From Mesorhizobium sp. 131-2-1 (GTDB lineage Bacteria; Pseudomonadota; Alphaproteobacteria; Rhizobiales; Rhizobiaceae), in contig NZ_AP023247.1 of the NCBI RefSeq assembly GCF_016756535.1, forward strand, positions 5,146,501-5,210,500: DNA of 64,000 bases, in the 5' to 3' direction. A model generated the notes under the pieces. The model ran no database searches. It had not been told where the DNA came from and was given only the letters and a program-made list of their open reading frames with translations. Shown here one piece after another: positions 23,469-33,214 of the stretch. How positions within the stretch are numbered: the first letter of the stretch is position 1; each line of letters starts with the position of its first letter. The position numbers were made by a program, and so were the translations under genes.

Positions 23469-26400
23469 TCAGCTCGCCTCGCGCATCGCCTCGGCCGCCT
23501 GCAGGTCGACCGAGACCAGCTGGCTGACGCCCTGTTCGGCCATGGTGACGCCGAACAGCCGGTCCATGCGGGCCATGGTGATCGGGTTGTGGGTGATGAT
23601 GACGAAGCGCGTCTCGGTGGTGCGGGCCATCTCGTCCATCAGATTGCAGAAGCGCTCGACATTGTGGTCGTCGAGCGGCGCGTCGACCTCGTCGAGCACG
23701 CAGATCGGCGCCGGATTGGTGAGGAATACGGCGAAGATCAGCGACATCGCCGTCAGCGCCTGCTCGCCGCCGGAAAGCAGCGTCATGGTCTGCGGCTTCT
23801 TGCCCGGCGGGCGAGCGAGGATTTCGAGCCCGGCCTCCAGCGGATCCTCGGATTCGATCAGCTGCAGTTCTGCTGTGCCACCGCCGAACAGATGCGAGAA
23901 CAGGCGCTGGAAATGGCCGTTTACCACCTCGAACGCCGACAGCAGCCGCTCGCGCCCCTCCCGGTTCAGGCTCTGGATCGCCTGCCGCAATTTGCGGATC
24001 GCCTCGATGATGTCCTCGCGCTCGGAAACGATGGTCTCCAGCCGGTCCGACAGTTCCTTCTGCTCTTCCTCGGCGCGCAGATTGACGGCGCCGAGCCGCT
24101 CGCGCTCGACCTTCAGCCGGTCGAGCTGACGCTCGACATCGGCCATTTCCGGCATCGGATCGTCGGCTTCCAGCCCAGTATGCTTGATGACCAGATGCGG
24201 CGGCGTGTTCAGCGTTTCCTGGATGCGCGCCTCGACCTCCAGCCGCCGCTCGTCCGCGGCGGTCAGCCGCTCCTCGGCGCGGACGCGGGTTTCGCGCGCT
24301 TCAGCGAGCGATTGGATGGCAGCGGTCGCGGCCTTGTCGAACTCGGCCTGTTTGTTCTCCGCTTCCTGCAGGCGGTCGGCGGCTGCCTGGCGCAGCGTCT
24401 CCGCCTCGGCCAGTTGCGACAGCAGCGCGCGGCGCTTGGCGTCGATCTCATCGGGAGCGTCGGCCAGCCGTTCGCGCTCGGCCTCGGCTTCGGCCTTGCG
24501 CTCGCCAAGGGCGGCGATCTGCGTCGATGCGTTCTCGGCCCGCTCCAGCCAGTTGCGCCGCTCGGCGCCGATGGCTTCGAGGCGGCGGGTACGCGCTTCG
24601 GCTTCGCGCCGCAGACCTTCATGGACGGCGCGCGCGTCGGCGAGCGTGGCGCGATCGCGCGAGACATTGGCCGAGGACTGTTCGAGCTGCAGTTGCAGGT
24701 CGCCGAGGTCCGGCGCGTCCTGCAACAGCATCTCGGCTTCCAGTAATGCCGTCTGGGTTTCCTCGTGGCTGTCGACGACACGCGCACGCGCCTCATCCAG
24801 TGCGGCGCGCCGGCTCACCAGCTCGCCGCCAGCCTTCTCGGCCTCGGCCAGCGCGTTGCGGGCGGCGTCCAGACCATGCTGGGCATCGCGGCCGGCCTGG
24901 CGCGCATTGCGCTCGGCCTCGCTCGCCTGGCGCAGCGCCTGTTCGGCCTGGACAAGGGCTGCCTCGGCCTCGCGCAGGATGCGCGTCGCCTGCACCGCCT
25001 CGGCATCGAGCTCGGCCAGCCGGTTCTTCTGCGCCAGCCGCTGCGCGGCGGCGGTCGGTGCGTCGGCGCTGGCGGTGAGACCGTCCCAGCGCCACAGCGC
25101 GCCGTCGCGGCTGACCAGCCGCTGGCCGGGCGCAAGCAGGGCCTGGAGACGGCGGCCATCGGCCGCCTCGACGATACCGATCTGCGCGAGGCGACGGGCA
25201 AGCTGGGTGGGCGCGCGCACGACGCTGGCAAGGCTCTTCACGCCGCCGGGCAGCGCTGCATCGCCAGGCTGGATCGCGCTCTCGCCCCAATGCACCGGCG
25301 CGCTGCGGTCGAGCGGCACGTCGAGATCCTCGCCAAGGGCGGCGCCAAGCGCGGTTTCGTAGCCGCGTTCGACGCTGAGCTGCTCCAGCACGGACGGGAA
25401 AAGGTCGCCGCTGGCGGCGTTCAGAATTTTGGAGAGCGTGCGGGCCTCGGTCTCGATCCGCGCCAGCTCGGCCTTGGCATCCTGCACGGGCGGGCGGGCG
25501 GCGCTTTCGGCCGCGCGCGCGTCGGCGACGGCCTGCTCGGCCGCGATCGCGCCGGCCTCGCTCTCCTCCAGACGCGCCGCGGCGTCCTCGACCAGCAGCC
25601 GCTTCTCGGCCGGATCGGGCAGGCCGGAGATGCGCGAGACAATATCGGAAAGCTCGCGGTCGACCTCGGCGAGCTGGCGGGCGAAGCGGTCGCGGCGCTC
25701 GGCGGTCTCGCGCAGCGTACGTTCGATCTGATGGCGCGAGGCGGCGGCTTCGGCCCGTTCGGCGGTAAGCGCGGCAAGCTTCGCCTCGCTGGCAGAAAGC
25801 GTCGCGCCGGCTTGCTCGAAGGCGGCGCGGGTGGTGGCCTCGCGCTCGGCGGCGCCTGCATTCTCGGAGTTGAGCGAGGCTTCCTCGACGCGAAGGCGCT
25901 CGAGGATGTCCGCATTGTCGCGCACCATGCGCTCCTCGCGGGCGATATCGCCGTCGAGTTGCTGCAGCCGGCGCTCGAGCTCGGCCTGGCGGGCGCGGAT
26001 GCGGCCGGCTTCCTCCTCGATCTGCGACTTGGCGATCGACAGGCGCTGGAAGGCTGCGGCGGCAGCGGCTTCGGCGTCGCGCAGGTCGGGCAGCCGATGC
26101 GCGCCGATGCCCTGCTCCCTCGCGGCCGCCATCTGCGCGGCGGCACGGTCGCCGACCAGGGTCGTCGCGGCAGCGAGTGCCGAACGCGCCTCGCCTTCCT
26201 GGGTCTTGGCCAGCGTCCAGCGCAGATGCAGCAGCGTCGCCTCGGCCTTGCGGATGTCGGCCGACAGGTTCTTGAAGCGCGAGGCCTGGCGCGCCTGGCG
26301 CTTCAGACTGTCGATCTGGCTTTCCAGCTCGCCGACGACGTCGTCCAGCCGCTCGAGGTTCTGCTCGGCGGCCTTGAGCCTCAGTTCCGCCTCGTGGCGG

Positions 26401-26927
26401 CGCGTGTGCAGGCCGGAAATGCCGGCAGCCTCTTCGAGAAGCGCCCGGCGCGCCTGGGGTTTGGCCTGGATCAGCTCACCGATGCGGCCCTGCCCGACCA
26501 TCGAGGGCGAGCGCGCGCCGGTCGACTGGTCGGCAAACAGAAGCTGCACATCCTTGGCGCGGGCTTCCTTGCCGTTGATGCGGTAGAGCGAGCCCGCCTC
26601 GCGTTCGATGCGGCGCGACACCTGCAATTCATCGGCGTCATTGAAGGCGGCGGGCGCGGTGCGGTCGGAATTGTCGAGGAAAAGCGTGACTTCGGCGGTG
26701 TTGCGGGCGGGCCGCGTACCCGAGCCGGAAAAGATCACGTCGTCCATGCCAGACGCGCGCATGTTCTTGTAGGAGCTTTCGCCCATGACCCAGCGCAGCG
26801 CCTCGACAAGGTTCGACTTGCCGCAGCCGTTCGGCCCGACGATGCCGGTCAGGCCGCGCTCGATGACGAACTCGCCGGGTTCGACGAAGGACTTGAAACC
26901 AAGGAGGCGAAGGCGCGAAAACTTCAT
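23469..26927 (-). CDS. smc: Chromosome segregation protein SMC
   Basis: The 1152-residue protein has the full SMC architecture. An N-terminal ABC-type ATPase half carries Walker A in GPNGCGKSN (31-39), followed by a long coiled coil rich in Ala, Glu and Arg. A hinge lies near 500-650 (FPSVLEQLSVERGYETALGAAL), then a second coiled coil, then the C-terminal half with signature LLSGGEQALTAMSL and Walker B VLDEVDAPLDDHN. It forms the ATP-driven dimer that compacts and separates chromosomes with ScpA/ScpB. It is the last gene of a leftward unit behind the DsbA-like gene, 60 bp away. Confidence 0.97.
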   Translation of the reverse strand: MKFSRLRLLGFKSFVEPGEFVIERGLTGIVGPNGCGKSNLVEALRWVMGESSYKNMRASGMDDVIFSGSGTRPARNTAEVTLFLDNSDRTAPAAFNDADELQVSRRIEREAGSLYRINGKEARAKDVQLLFADQSTGARSPSMVGQGRIGELIQAKPQARRALLEEAAGISGLHTRRHEAELRLKAAEQNLERLDDVVGELESQIDSLKRQARQASRFKNLSADIRKAEATLLHLRWTLAKTQEGEARSALAAATTLVGDRAAAQMAAAREQGIGAHRLPDLRDAEAAAAAAFQRLSIAKSQIEEEAGRIRARQAELERRLQQLDGDIAREERMVRDNADILERLRVEEASLNSENAGAAEREATTRAAFEQAGATLSASEAKLAALTAERAEAAASRHQIERTLRETAERRDRFARQLAEVDRELSDIVSRISGLPDPAEKRLLVEDAAARLEESEAGAIAAEQAVADARAAESAARPPVQDAKAELARIETEARTLSKILNAASGDLFPSVLEQLSVERGYETALGAALGEDLDVPLDRSAPVHWGESAIQPGDAALPGGVKSLASVVRAPTQLARRLAQIGIVEAADGRRLQALLAPGQRLVSRDGALWRWDGLTASADAPTAAAQRLAQKNRLAELDAEAVQATRILREAEAALVQAEQALRQASEAERNARQAGRDAQHGLDAARNALAEAEKAGGELVSRRAALDEARARVVDSHEETQTALLEAEMLLQDAPDLGDLQLQLEQSSANVSRDRATLADARAVHEGLRREAEARTRRLEAIGAERRNWLERAENASTQIAALGERKAEAEAERERLADAPDEIDAKRRALLSQLAEAETLRQAAADRLQEAENKQAEFDKAATAAIQSLAEARETRVRAEERLTAADERRLEVEARIQETLNTPPHLVIKHTGLEADDPMPEMADVERQLDRLKVERERLGAVNLRAEEEQKELSDRLETIVSEREDIIEAIRKLRQAIQSLNREGRERLLSAFEVVNGHFQRLFSHLFGGGTAELQLIESEDPLEAGLEILARPPGKKPQTMTLLSGGEQALTAMSLIFAVFLTNPAPICVLDEVDAPLDDHNVERFCNLMDEMARTTETRFVIITHNPITMARMDRLFGVTMAEQGVSQLVSVDLQAAEAMREAS

Positions 26928-26987
26928 TCGCGCCGCTCCATACAGGCTGGTGCGCCGAAGCCTAGCAGCTTCGGGGCGGCCTGGACG

Positions 26988-27716
26988 TCAGAGCAGAGGG
27001 TCGATGATGGCCGACATTTCCTCAATCGACATCGCCCCTTTGTAGGTCTTTCCGTTTATGAAGAAGGTCGGCGTCGAGTCGACCTTGAACTCGTCCGCGC
27101 CGCGTTTCTGGACAGCTCTCACATCGTCCAGAAGTTTCTGGTCCGTCAAGCAGGCCTCAAAGGACTCCTGTGTAAAACCGGCGAGCTTGGAAATCTGCAG
27201 CAGAGCTTCCTTGGTGTTGTTGACGCCAACCCAGCTCGGCTGCTGCTTGAACAGCACATCGACCATCGGGAAATAGTTGTCCTTGGCGCAGCGCGCAAGC
27301 ATGAAGCCGGCCTCGGCGCTGGGGTCGAAGGGGAATTCGCGCAGGATGTAACGCACCTTGCCTGCATCAATATACTTGGTCTTCAACTCAGGGAAGGTGG
27401 CCTCGTTGAAATGCGCGCAATGCGGGCAGGTCATCGAGGCATATTCGACGATGGTGACCTTGGCGTCGTCCTTGCCGAGCTGCTTTTCGGGCAGCGCACC
27501 AGGCTTCAGCAGTTCCGCCATGTCGACCGTGCCTTGCGCCTCCGGCACCTTGGCGGCCGCCGGCGTTGCCGGCTTGGCGGGTGTAGCCGGATTGGCGGGC
27601 TTCACATCGGCCGCCTTTGCATCCTCGCCCGAGTCGCTGCATGCGGCGATGAGAGCCACCGCCGGAATGGCGGCCAGCGTGGTCAGAAGGTTCCTGCGGG
27701 ACAAAGGACGGTTCAT
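26988..27716 (-). CDS. DsbA-family thiol-disulfide oxidoreductase, probable lipoprotein
   Basis: The 242-residue protein begins MNRPLSRRNLL, with a twin-arginine-like start, and a lipobox-like LIAAC that would place lipidated Cys26 at the mature end. A Pro/Ala/Lys linker (residues 36-58) precedes a thioredoxin-fold domain with the active site C97-P-H-C100. The long helical insert and the FINGKTYKGAMS segment near the end are typical of the DsbA/BdbD group that forms disulfides in periplasmic proteins. The ATG at 27716 follows AGGTG; a GTG nine bases earlier is possible. It lies just upstream of smc, an arrangement I recall in rhizobia. Confidence 0.88.
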   Translation of the reverse strand: MNRPLSRRNLLTTLAAIPAVALIAACSDSGEDAKAADVKPANPATPAKPATPAAAKVPEAQGTVDMAELLKPGALPEKQLGKDDAKVTIVEYASMTCPHCAHFNEATFPELKTKYIDAGKVRYILREFPFDPSAEAGFMLARCAKDNYFPMVDVLFKQQPSWVGVNNTKEALLQISKLAGFTQESFEACLTDQKLLDDVRAVQKRGADEFKVDSTPTFFINGKTYKGAMSIEEMSAIIDPLL

Positions 27717-27857
27717 GCGAATCACCTGATATCGGTTGGATTTTGCAATGCAAAGGCTAGAAAAGGCGAGAGCTGGCGCGAATTAAGGCATCGCCGTCCC
27801 CATTCCAATCGCCAAATTTTGGCGTGCGTTCACGAATACGCGAGATTAACGACAATC

Positions 27858-28358
27858 CTATGGCCTTTTCCGCCCTAGAATAGTTGCGCCGAGCCGTTCC
27901 AGCGAGGCGCGCAGGCCATCGTCCTCGATCTTGCCGACGGTGCGCGAGAGTTTCGCCTTCTCGGCGTCGTTGAGCGGCCTCGGCGCCGGTTTCGGCCGGG
28001 CCTTTTCGGACAGCACCGGCTTCTGCACGATCCGGATACGGCCTATTGCCGTGAAGCCGAGGAAGGCATTGACGCGGTTGATGATTTCGCCTGCCTCGTG
28101 CTGGAGGTGGAGCGCCGCCATGCCCTCGCAGGCAATGACAAGCACCGCCGGCTCGAACGGATCGTCCTCATGCAGGCGACGCGGCCACTGGATCTTTTCC
28201 GGGCGCGAGCGGCCGGCAAGCCGTGGCCCGGCGATCTCTTCCCAGGACTGCACCAGTCCGATCGAAATGCCGGCGCGCTTCTTCAGCACCGGATCGAGGA
28301 TCTCGGTTGCGAGATCGCTCACCGGAACGGGATTGCCGTAGGGCCTTTTCCCTGCCAT
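27858..28358 (-). CDS. DUF721 (DciA-like) protein
   Basis: The 166-residue protein has the DUF721 core: an N-terminal helix ending LATEILDPVL, the SWEEIAGPRLAGRSRPEKIQW segment, a strand AVLVIACEGMAALHLQHEA, and INRVNAFLG with IGRIRIVQ. DciA, a member of this family, loads the replicative helicase DnaB in bacteria without DnaC. A role in replication initiation is therefore plausible but inferred. GGAG lies 9 nt upstream of the ATG. Its start is only 32 bp from that of the divergent mutY gene. Confidence 0.8.
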   Translation of the reverse strand: MAGKRPYGNPVPVSDLATEILDPVLKKRAGISIGLVQSWEEIAGPRLAGRSRPEKIQWPRRLHEDDPFEPAVLVIACEGMAALHLQHEAGEIINRVNAFLGFTAIGRIRIVQKPVLSEKARPKPAPRPLNDAEKAKLSRTVGKIEDDGLRASLERLGATILGRKRP

Positions 28359-28390
28359 GTGCGTTCTCCAATCCCAGGCTCACCCGATCA

Positions 28391-29509
28391 ATGGCACCGC
28401 ACGACCAGACCCGCAAGGCTGCATCCGGCGAAAGCAGCGAAGCAGCTTCAGTCGCTCCCCGCCTGCTCGCCTGGTACGACGCGCACCACCGCGACCTGCC
28501 TTGGCGCGTCCCGCCCGGGGCGCTGGCCGGGGGCGCAAGACCCGACCCCTATCGTGTGTGGCTTTCGGAAGTGATGCTGCAGCAGACCACGGTCGAAGCG
28601 GTCAAAGCCTATTTCCGCGCCTTCCTTGAAAAATGGCCTGATGTCGAAGCATTGGCGGCGGCACCCGTCGAGGATGTCATGAAGGCCTGGGCCGGGCTCG
28701 GCTATTATTCAAGGGCGCGCAACCTCAAGGCCTGCGCCGATCTGGTCGCCGGGCGCGGCGGCCGCTTTCCGGACACGGAAGCCGGCCTGAAGGAATTGCC
28801 GGGGATCGGCGCCTATACGGCGGCGGCGGTCGCGGCCATCGCCTTCGACCGACCGGCGGCCGTCGTCGACGGCAATGTCGAGCGCGTCGTGTCCAGGCTG
28901 TTCTCGATCGCAACGCCGCTCAGCGAGGCCAAGCCCGCAATACGCGCGCTGGTCGAAAAGCTTGTGCCGCAGGTGAGGCCCGGCGATTTCGCCCAGGCGA
29001 TGATGGATCTCGGCGCCACGATCTGCACGCCACGCCGGCCGCGCTGCATGCTGTGCCCGCTGCGTGAGGATTGCAGCGCCATCGTCTCAGGCGATCCGGA
29101 GCGTTTCCCCGTCCGGCTGCCCAAGGACGACAAGCCGCTCAGACGCGGTGCGGCCTTCGTTGCCGAGCGCAATGACGGCGCCATCCTTTTGCGCAAGCGG
29201 GCCGAAAGAGGCCTGCTCGGCGGCATGACCGAGGTGCCGACGACGGCCTGGACTGCAAGGGTGGACGGCGCGACCACCGAGGCGGCGGCGCCGTTCGCCG
29301 CCGACTGGCGGCGCGCCGGACAGATCGCGCATGTCTTCACCCATTTCGCGCTCGAGCTCGACGTCTTTCATGCCCATGTGAAAAGTGATGCCCCGGAAGG
29401 CCATTTCTGGTCGCTGGCCCATGAAATTTCGGGGGAAGCACTGCCCACTGTCATGAAAAAGGTAATCGAGGCGGCGATACCGGGCGCAACCAAAAAGCGG
29501 TCGCATTGA
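28391..29509 (+). CDS. mutY: A/G-specific adenine glycosylase
   Basis: The 372-residue enzyme removes adenine mispaired with 8-oxoguanine. It shows the catalytic Glu region (VMLQQTTVEAV), the helix-hairpin-helix LPGIGAYTAAAV, the catalytic Asp in VVDGNVERV, and the iron-sulfur cluster ligands C-x6-C-x2-C-x5-C (CTPRRPRCMLCPLREDC). A NUDIX-like C-terminal domain (LLRKRAERGLLGGMTEVP) recognises 8-oxoG. The ATG at 28391 has no strong ribosome-binding site, but upstream frame extensions run into the divergent gene. The next gene follows after 10 bp and is probably co-transcribed. Confidence 0.95.
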   Translation: MAPHDQTRKAASGESSEAASVAPRLLAWYDAHHRDLPWRVPPGALAGGARPDPYRVWLSEVMLQQTTVEAVKAYFRAFLEKWPDVEALAAAPVEDVMKAWAGLGYYSRARNLKACADLVAGRGGRFPDTEAGLKELPGIGAYTAAAVAAIAFDRPAAVVDGNVERVVSRLFSIATPLSEAKPAIRALVEKLVPQVRPGDFAQAMMDLGATICTPRRPRCMLCPLREDCSAIVSGDPERFPVRLPKDDKPLRRGAAFVAERNDGAILLRKRAERGLLGGMTEVPTTAWTARVDGATTEAAAPFAADWRRAGQIAHVFTHFALELDVFHAHVKSDAPEGHFWSLAHEISGEALPTVMKKVIEAAIPGATKKRSH

Positions 29510-29519
29510 AAGGACAGGC

Positions 29520-30131
29520 ATGACCGAGATCCGCCACATCGTGTTCGACATCGGCAAGGTGCTGATCCACTACGATCCGAATATCCCGTTCAGCCGCCTT
29601 ATTCCGGACGCCGGCGAGCGGAAATGGTTCTTCGACAATGTCTGCACGCATGACTGGAACCTCGAGCAGGACCGCGGACGGACATGGCAAGAAGCCGAGG
29701 CGCTGCTGATCGCCGAATACCCGGAGCACGCGGAAAACATCCGCAATTTCCGCCGCCATTGGCACGAAATGGTGCCGCATGCCTATGACGACAGCGTCGC
29801 CATCATGATCGGCCTGATCGAGACCGGTCACGACGTCACCATGTTGACCAACTTTGCCTCGGACACGCTTGCCGAAGCCCGGCAGCGTTTCGCCTTCCTC
29901 AACCGGCCACGCGGCGTGACCGTGTCGGGTGACATCCATCAGATCAAGCCGGATCGCGCCATCTACGATCATCACGTCGCCGCGTTCGGCCTCGAGGCGT
30001 CCGCCACATTGTTCATCGACGACAGCCAGAAAAATGTCGATGGCGCCAGGGCCGCCGGCTGGCAGGCGGTGCTGTTCACCAACGCCCGTACGCTTCAAGC
30101 GGACCTCGATCGTCTCGGGATCAAAGCGTGA
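29520..30131 (+). CDS. HAD-superfamily hydrolase (class IA, YihX-like)
   Basis: The 203-residue protein has motif I as FDIGKVLIHYD (Asp nucleophile followed by Gly instead of a second Asp, as in several class-IA branches), motif II MLTNFAS, the lysine of KPDRAIYDHHV and motif IV LFIDDSQKNVDGARAAGW. It is a probable small-molecule phosphatase or dehalogenase. AAAGGA precedes the ATG, and the gene lies 10 bp after mutY. Confidence 0.87.
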   Translation: MTEIRHIVFDIGKVLIHYDPNIPFSRLIPDAGERKWFFDNVCTHDWNLEQDRGRTWQEAEALLIAEYPEHAENIRNFRRHWHEMVPHAYDDSVAIMIGLIETGHDVTMLTNFASDTLAEARQRFAFLNRPRGVTVSGDIHQIKPDRAIYDHHVAAFGLEASATLFIDDSQKNVDGARAAGWQAVLFTNARTLQADLDRLGIKA

Positions 30132-30132
30132 T

Positions 30133-30171
30133 TTGAATCGCTTCGGGCGATCCGTTGAAGTTCTGATTCAA
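30133..30171. other. Short inverted repeat between converging genes, containing two GANTC sites
   Basis: TTGAATC at 30133-30139 and GATTCAA at 30165-30171 form a weak 7-bp inverted repeat between the HAD gene and ccrM, which converge here. Each arm contains a GANTC sequence, the CcrM target. It may help stop transcription, but there is no T-run. Confidence 0.3.
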
Positions 30172-30193
30172 CCTTAACGGCGAGCGTGCGGGG

Positions 30194-31378
<1,185 letters not shown>

Positions 31379-31512
31379 TCAGCGTAAATATTCGGTGAAG
31401 GACAGGACCGCCCGGCGGTCGACAGCTTCGCGAGTTTGCGAAGCCTGGCCGGTTGGTGTATGCCGCGCCGCCTGAGCCGCATCAGGCTTTTTCTCCCGCG
31501 TTCCGGATTGCC

Positions 31513-32202
31513 ATGCCCCAGCCAGACCTTGTCATCTTCGATTGCGACGGCGTGCTCGTCGATTCCGAAATCATCGCCGCCCGCATTGAGGCCGAGCTGC
31601 TGACCTCGGCCGGCTACGAGATAACGCCGGAGGAACTGGCAGAGACCTATGCCGGGCTGACCTTCAAGGACATCATGATGCGGGTGGAGGAGAAGTCCGC
31701 CATCCCCTTCCAGGCTTCACTGATCGACCGCGCCGAGGCGCTTGTCGACCGCAAGCTGCGTAGCGACGTGCGTGCCATCGACGGCGTTCGCGAGGCGGTG
31801 GCGTCCGTCACCGTGCCGCGCGCAGTCTGCTCCAACTCCCGCACGGAACGGGTCGAGTTCATGCTGGAGAAGGTGGGGCTGTTGCCGTTCTTCGCCAGCC
31901 GCATCTTCTCGGGACTCGACATACCCAGCAAGAAGACCAAGCCCGCGCCGGACGTGTTCCTGTTCGCAGCCGAAAAGCTCGGAGCGAACCCCAGGAACAG
32001 CTTCGTCATCGAGGATTCCGTGCATGGCGTGGCCGGCGCCAGGGCGGCCGGCATGCGCGTCATCGGTTTCACCGGCGCCGGGCATAGCTATCCCGGCCAT
32101 GCCGACACGCTGACCGAAGCCGGCGCGGAAACGGTCATCCGCCGCTGGGCCGAGCTGAAAAGCGTGATTGCCGCGCTGTCGGAATGGTCGGCGGACGCCT
32201 GA
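31513..32202 (+). CDS. HAD-superfamily hydrolase (phosphoglycolate phosphatase-like)
   Basis: The 229-residue protein has a classical class-IA set: IFDCDGVLVDSE at the N-terminus with both catalytic aspartates, the helical cap, AVCSNSR (motif II), KPAPDVFLFAAEKLG (lysine) and FVIEDSVHGVAGARAAGM (motif IV). It resembles sugar-phosphate or phosphoglycolate phosphatases; the substrate is unknown. The start at 31513 is chosen by the family N-terminus. Its stop codon overlaps the first bases of a palindromic repeat element. Confidence 0.85.
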   Translation: MPQPDLVIFDCDGVLVDSEIIAARIEAELLTSAGYEITPEELAETYAGLTFKDIMMRVEEKSAIPFQASLIDRAEALVDRKLRSDVRAIDGVREAVASVTVPRAVCSNSRTERVEFMLEKVGLLPFFASRIFSGLDIPSKKTKPAPDVFLFAAEKLGANPRNSFVIEDSVHGVAGARAAGMRVIGFTGAGHSYPGHADTLTEAGAETVIRRWAELKSVIAALSEWSADA

Positions 32203-32343
32203 GGTCCGATTGGAAACTCTACTCCTACGGCCATCTGAGGCGTTTTCTGCGCTTCCGGTGCTCACGTACTCAAAGTACGCTCCGGTCCGGTTCTCGAAAA
32301 CACCTTCATAAGGCTCGCAGGAGCGAGTTTCCAAACGGACCTC
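32201..32343. repeat. Palindromic intergenic element, copy 1 (RIME-like)
   Basis: The ends are near-perfect inverted repeats (18 of 19 positions between 32201-32219 and 32325-32343, GAGGTCCG...CGGACCTC). A smaller palindrome (CGTACT-CAA-AGTACG) lies in the middle, so the transcript would fold into a long branched hairpin. A second copy lies at 39423-39564 with much the same sequence. Rhizobial genomes carry short mosaic palindromes of this size, such as RIME; membership is inferred from structure. It begins on the stop codon of the HAD gene and ends 20 bp before the converging lipoprotein gene. Confidence 0.85.
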
Positions 32344-32363
32344 ACCTAAACTCGATGGCGGGC

Positions 32364-33086
32364 TCAGTTCGTCGCCGGAGCGGCTTTTTTCTTCCGCTTG
32401 CCCTTGTCGGTCGCGGCTTTCGGCGCGCTCTCGTCGTAGCCGACGAAGGCCTGGTAGTCCTTCGCGGTCGGCTCGGGCACGACGACGTTCTGGTCCGTGA
32501 AGACGAACTGCGTCGCGGCCGACGGGTCGGAGACCTGGACCTGGTACTGATGGATCTGCGAATAGAGCACGTCGTCGCCGTGCATCACCGCAACGCGGAT
32601 CGGCATGGTGATGGTGCCCGGCGAGAACATCGGCCCCGGCACGACCCTGCCGGCCACCCCGATCTTCATCGACATCTGGCCGTTGGCGCGGCTGCAATCG
32701 CGGGTCATGTCGGTGATCGAGGCCTGGTAGATAATCTTGGCGGGATCGCGATCGGGATCGACGACCGTACCGTCGGGCGCAGTCTGGGCTGCAGCGGCGG
32801 CGGCATCCTGCGCGGCATCTGCTTTCTTCCTGGGCTTGGCGCCGCCCTTGGCATAGGTGTTGAAGTAGGCGGTGCCGTCGCGCAGCGTCACTTTCGGGCA
32901 ATAGGCCTGCAACTGGCTGGCAAGCACCTTGGGATCCTGCGGCGGCGGTGGCGCCTGCGTATCCTTCTTGCCGAAACCAAGGTTCAGGATGCCATTGTCG
33001 CTCGATTGGCAGCCGGCGGCGGCAAGCATAAAGCCGGCAAGCGCCAGACCCGCGACAAAACGACGGTTGACCGAATGAAACGCCAT
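32364..33086 (-). CDS. Predicted lipoprotein of unknown function
   Basis: The roughly 240-residue protein has a signal peptide with lipobox (FMLAAAGC, lipidated Cys near residue 26), a Pro-rich linker (APPPPQDP), and a beta-rich domain (LQAYCPKVTLRDGTAYFNTY; MSMKIGVAGRVVPGPMFSPGTITMPIRVAV). The tail is basic (KGKRKKKAAP). It should sit in the periplasm on a membrane. I recall similar proteins across Hyphomicrobiales but no known role. Either an ATG at 33086 or a GTG at 33095 could start it; GAGAGGG lies upstream of both. Confidence 0.75.
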   Translation of the reverse strand: MAFHSVNRRFVAGLALAGFMLAAAGCQSSDNGILNLGFGKKDTQAPPPPQDPKVLASQLQAYCPKVTLRDGTAYFNTYAKGGAKPRKKADAAQDAAAAAAQTAPDGTVVDPDRDPAKIIYQASITDMTRDCSRANGQMSMKIGVAGRVVPGPMFSPGTITMPIRVAVMHGDDVLYSQIHQYQVQVSDPSAATQFVFTDQNVVVPEPTAKDYQAFVGYDESAPKAATDKGKRKKKAAPATN

Positions 33087-33214
33087 GAACTGCACTTCCC
33101 TCTCGCAAAGCTGGTGACGTATAGCAACGGCGCGGCAAAAATGCGACTGAGCCGGCTCGGAAAATTAACCAATTTGCGGTGGATGAACCCGCCGGCTGCA
33201 ACGGACCTGAGACG

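Noticed and set aside
24765..27878. Very long open frame (over 1000 codons) on the plus strand opposite smc
   Set aside because: It is the mirror of smc and the DsbA-like gene. GC-rich codon bias keeps the antisense frame open; the translation is low-complexity Gly/Ala/Arg/Leu without motifs, while the minus strand encodes a complete SMC.
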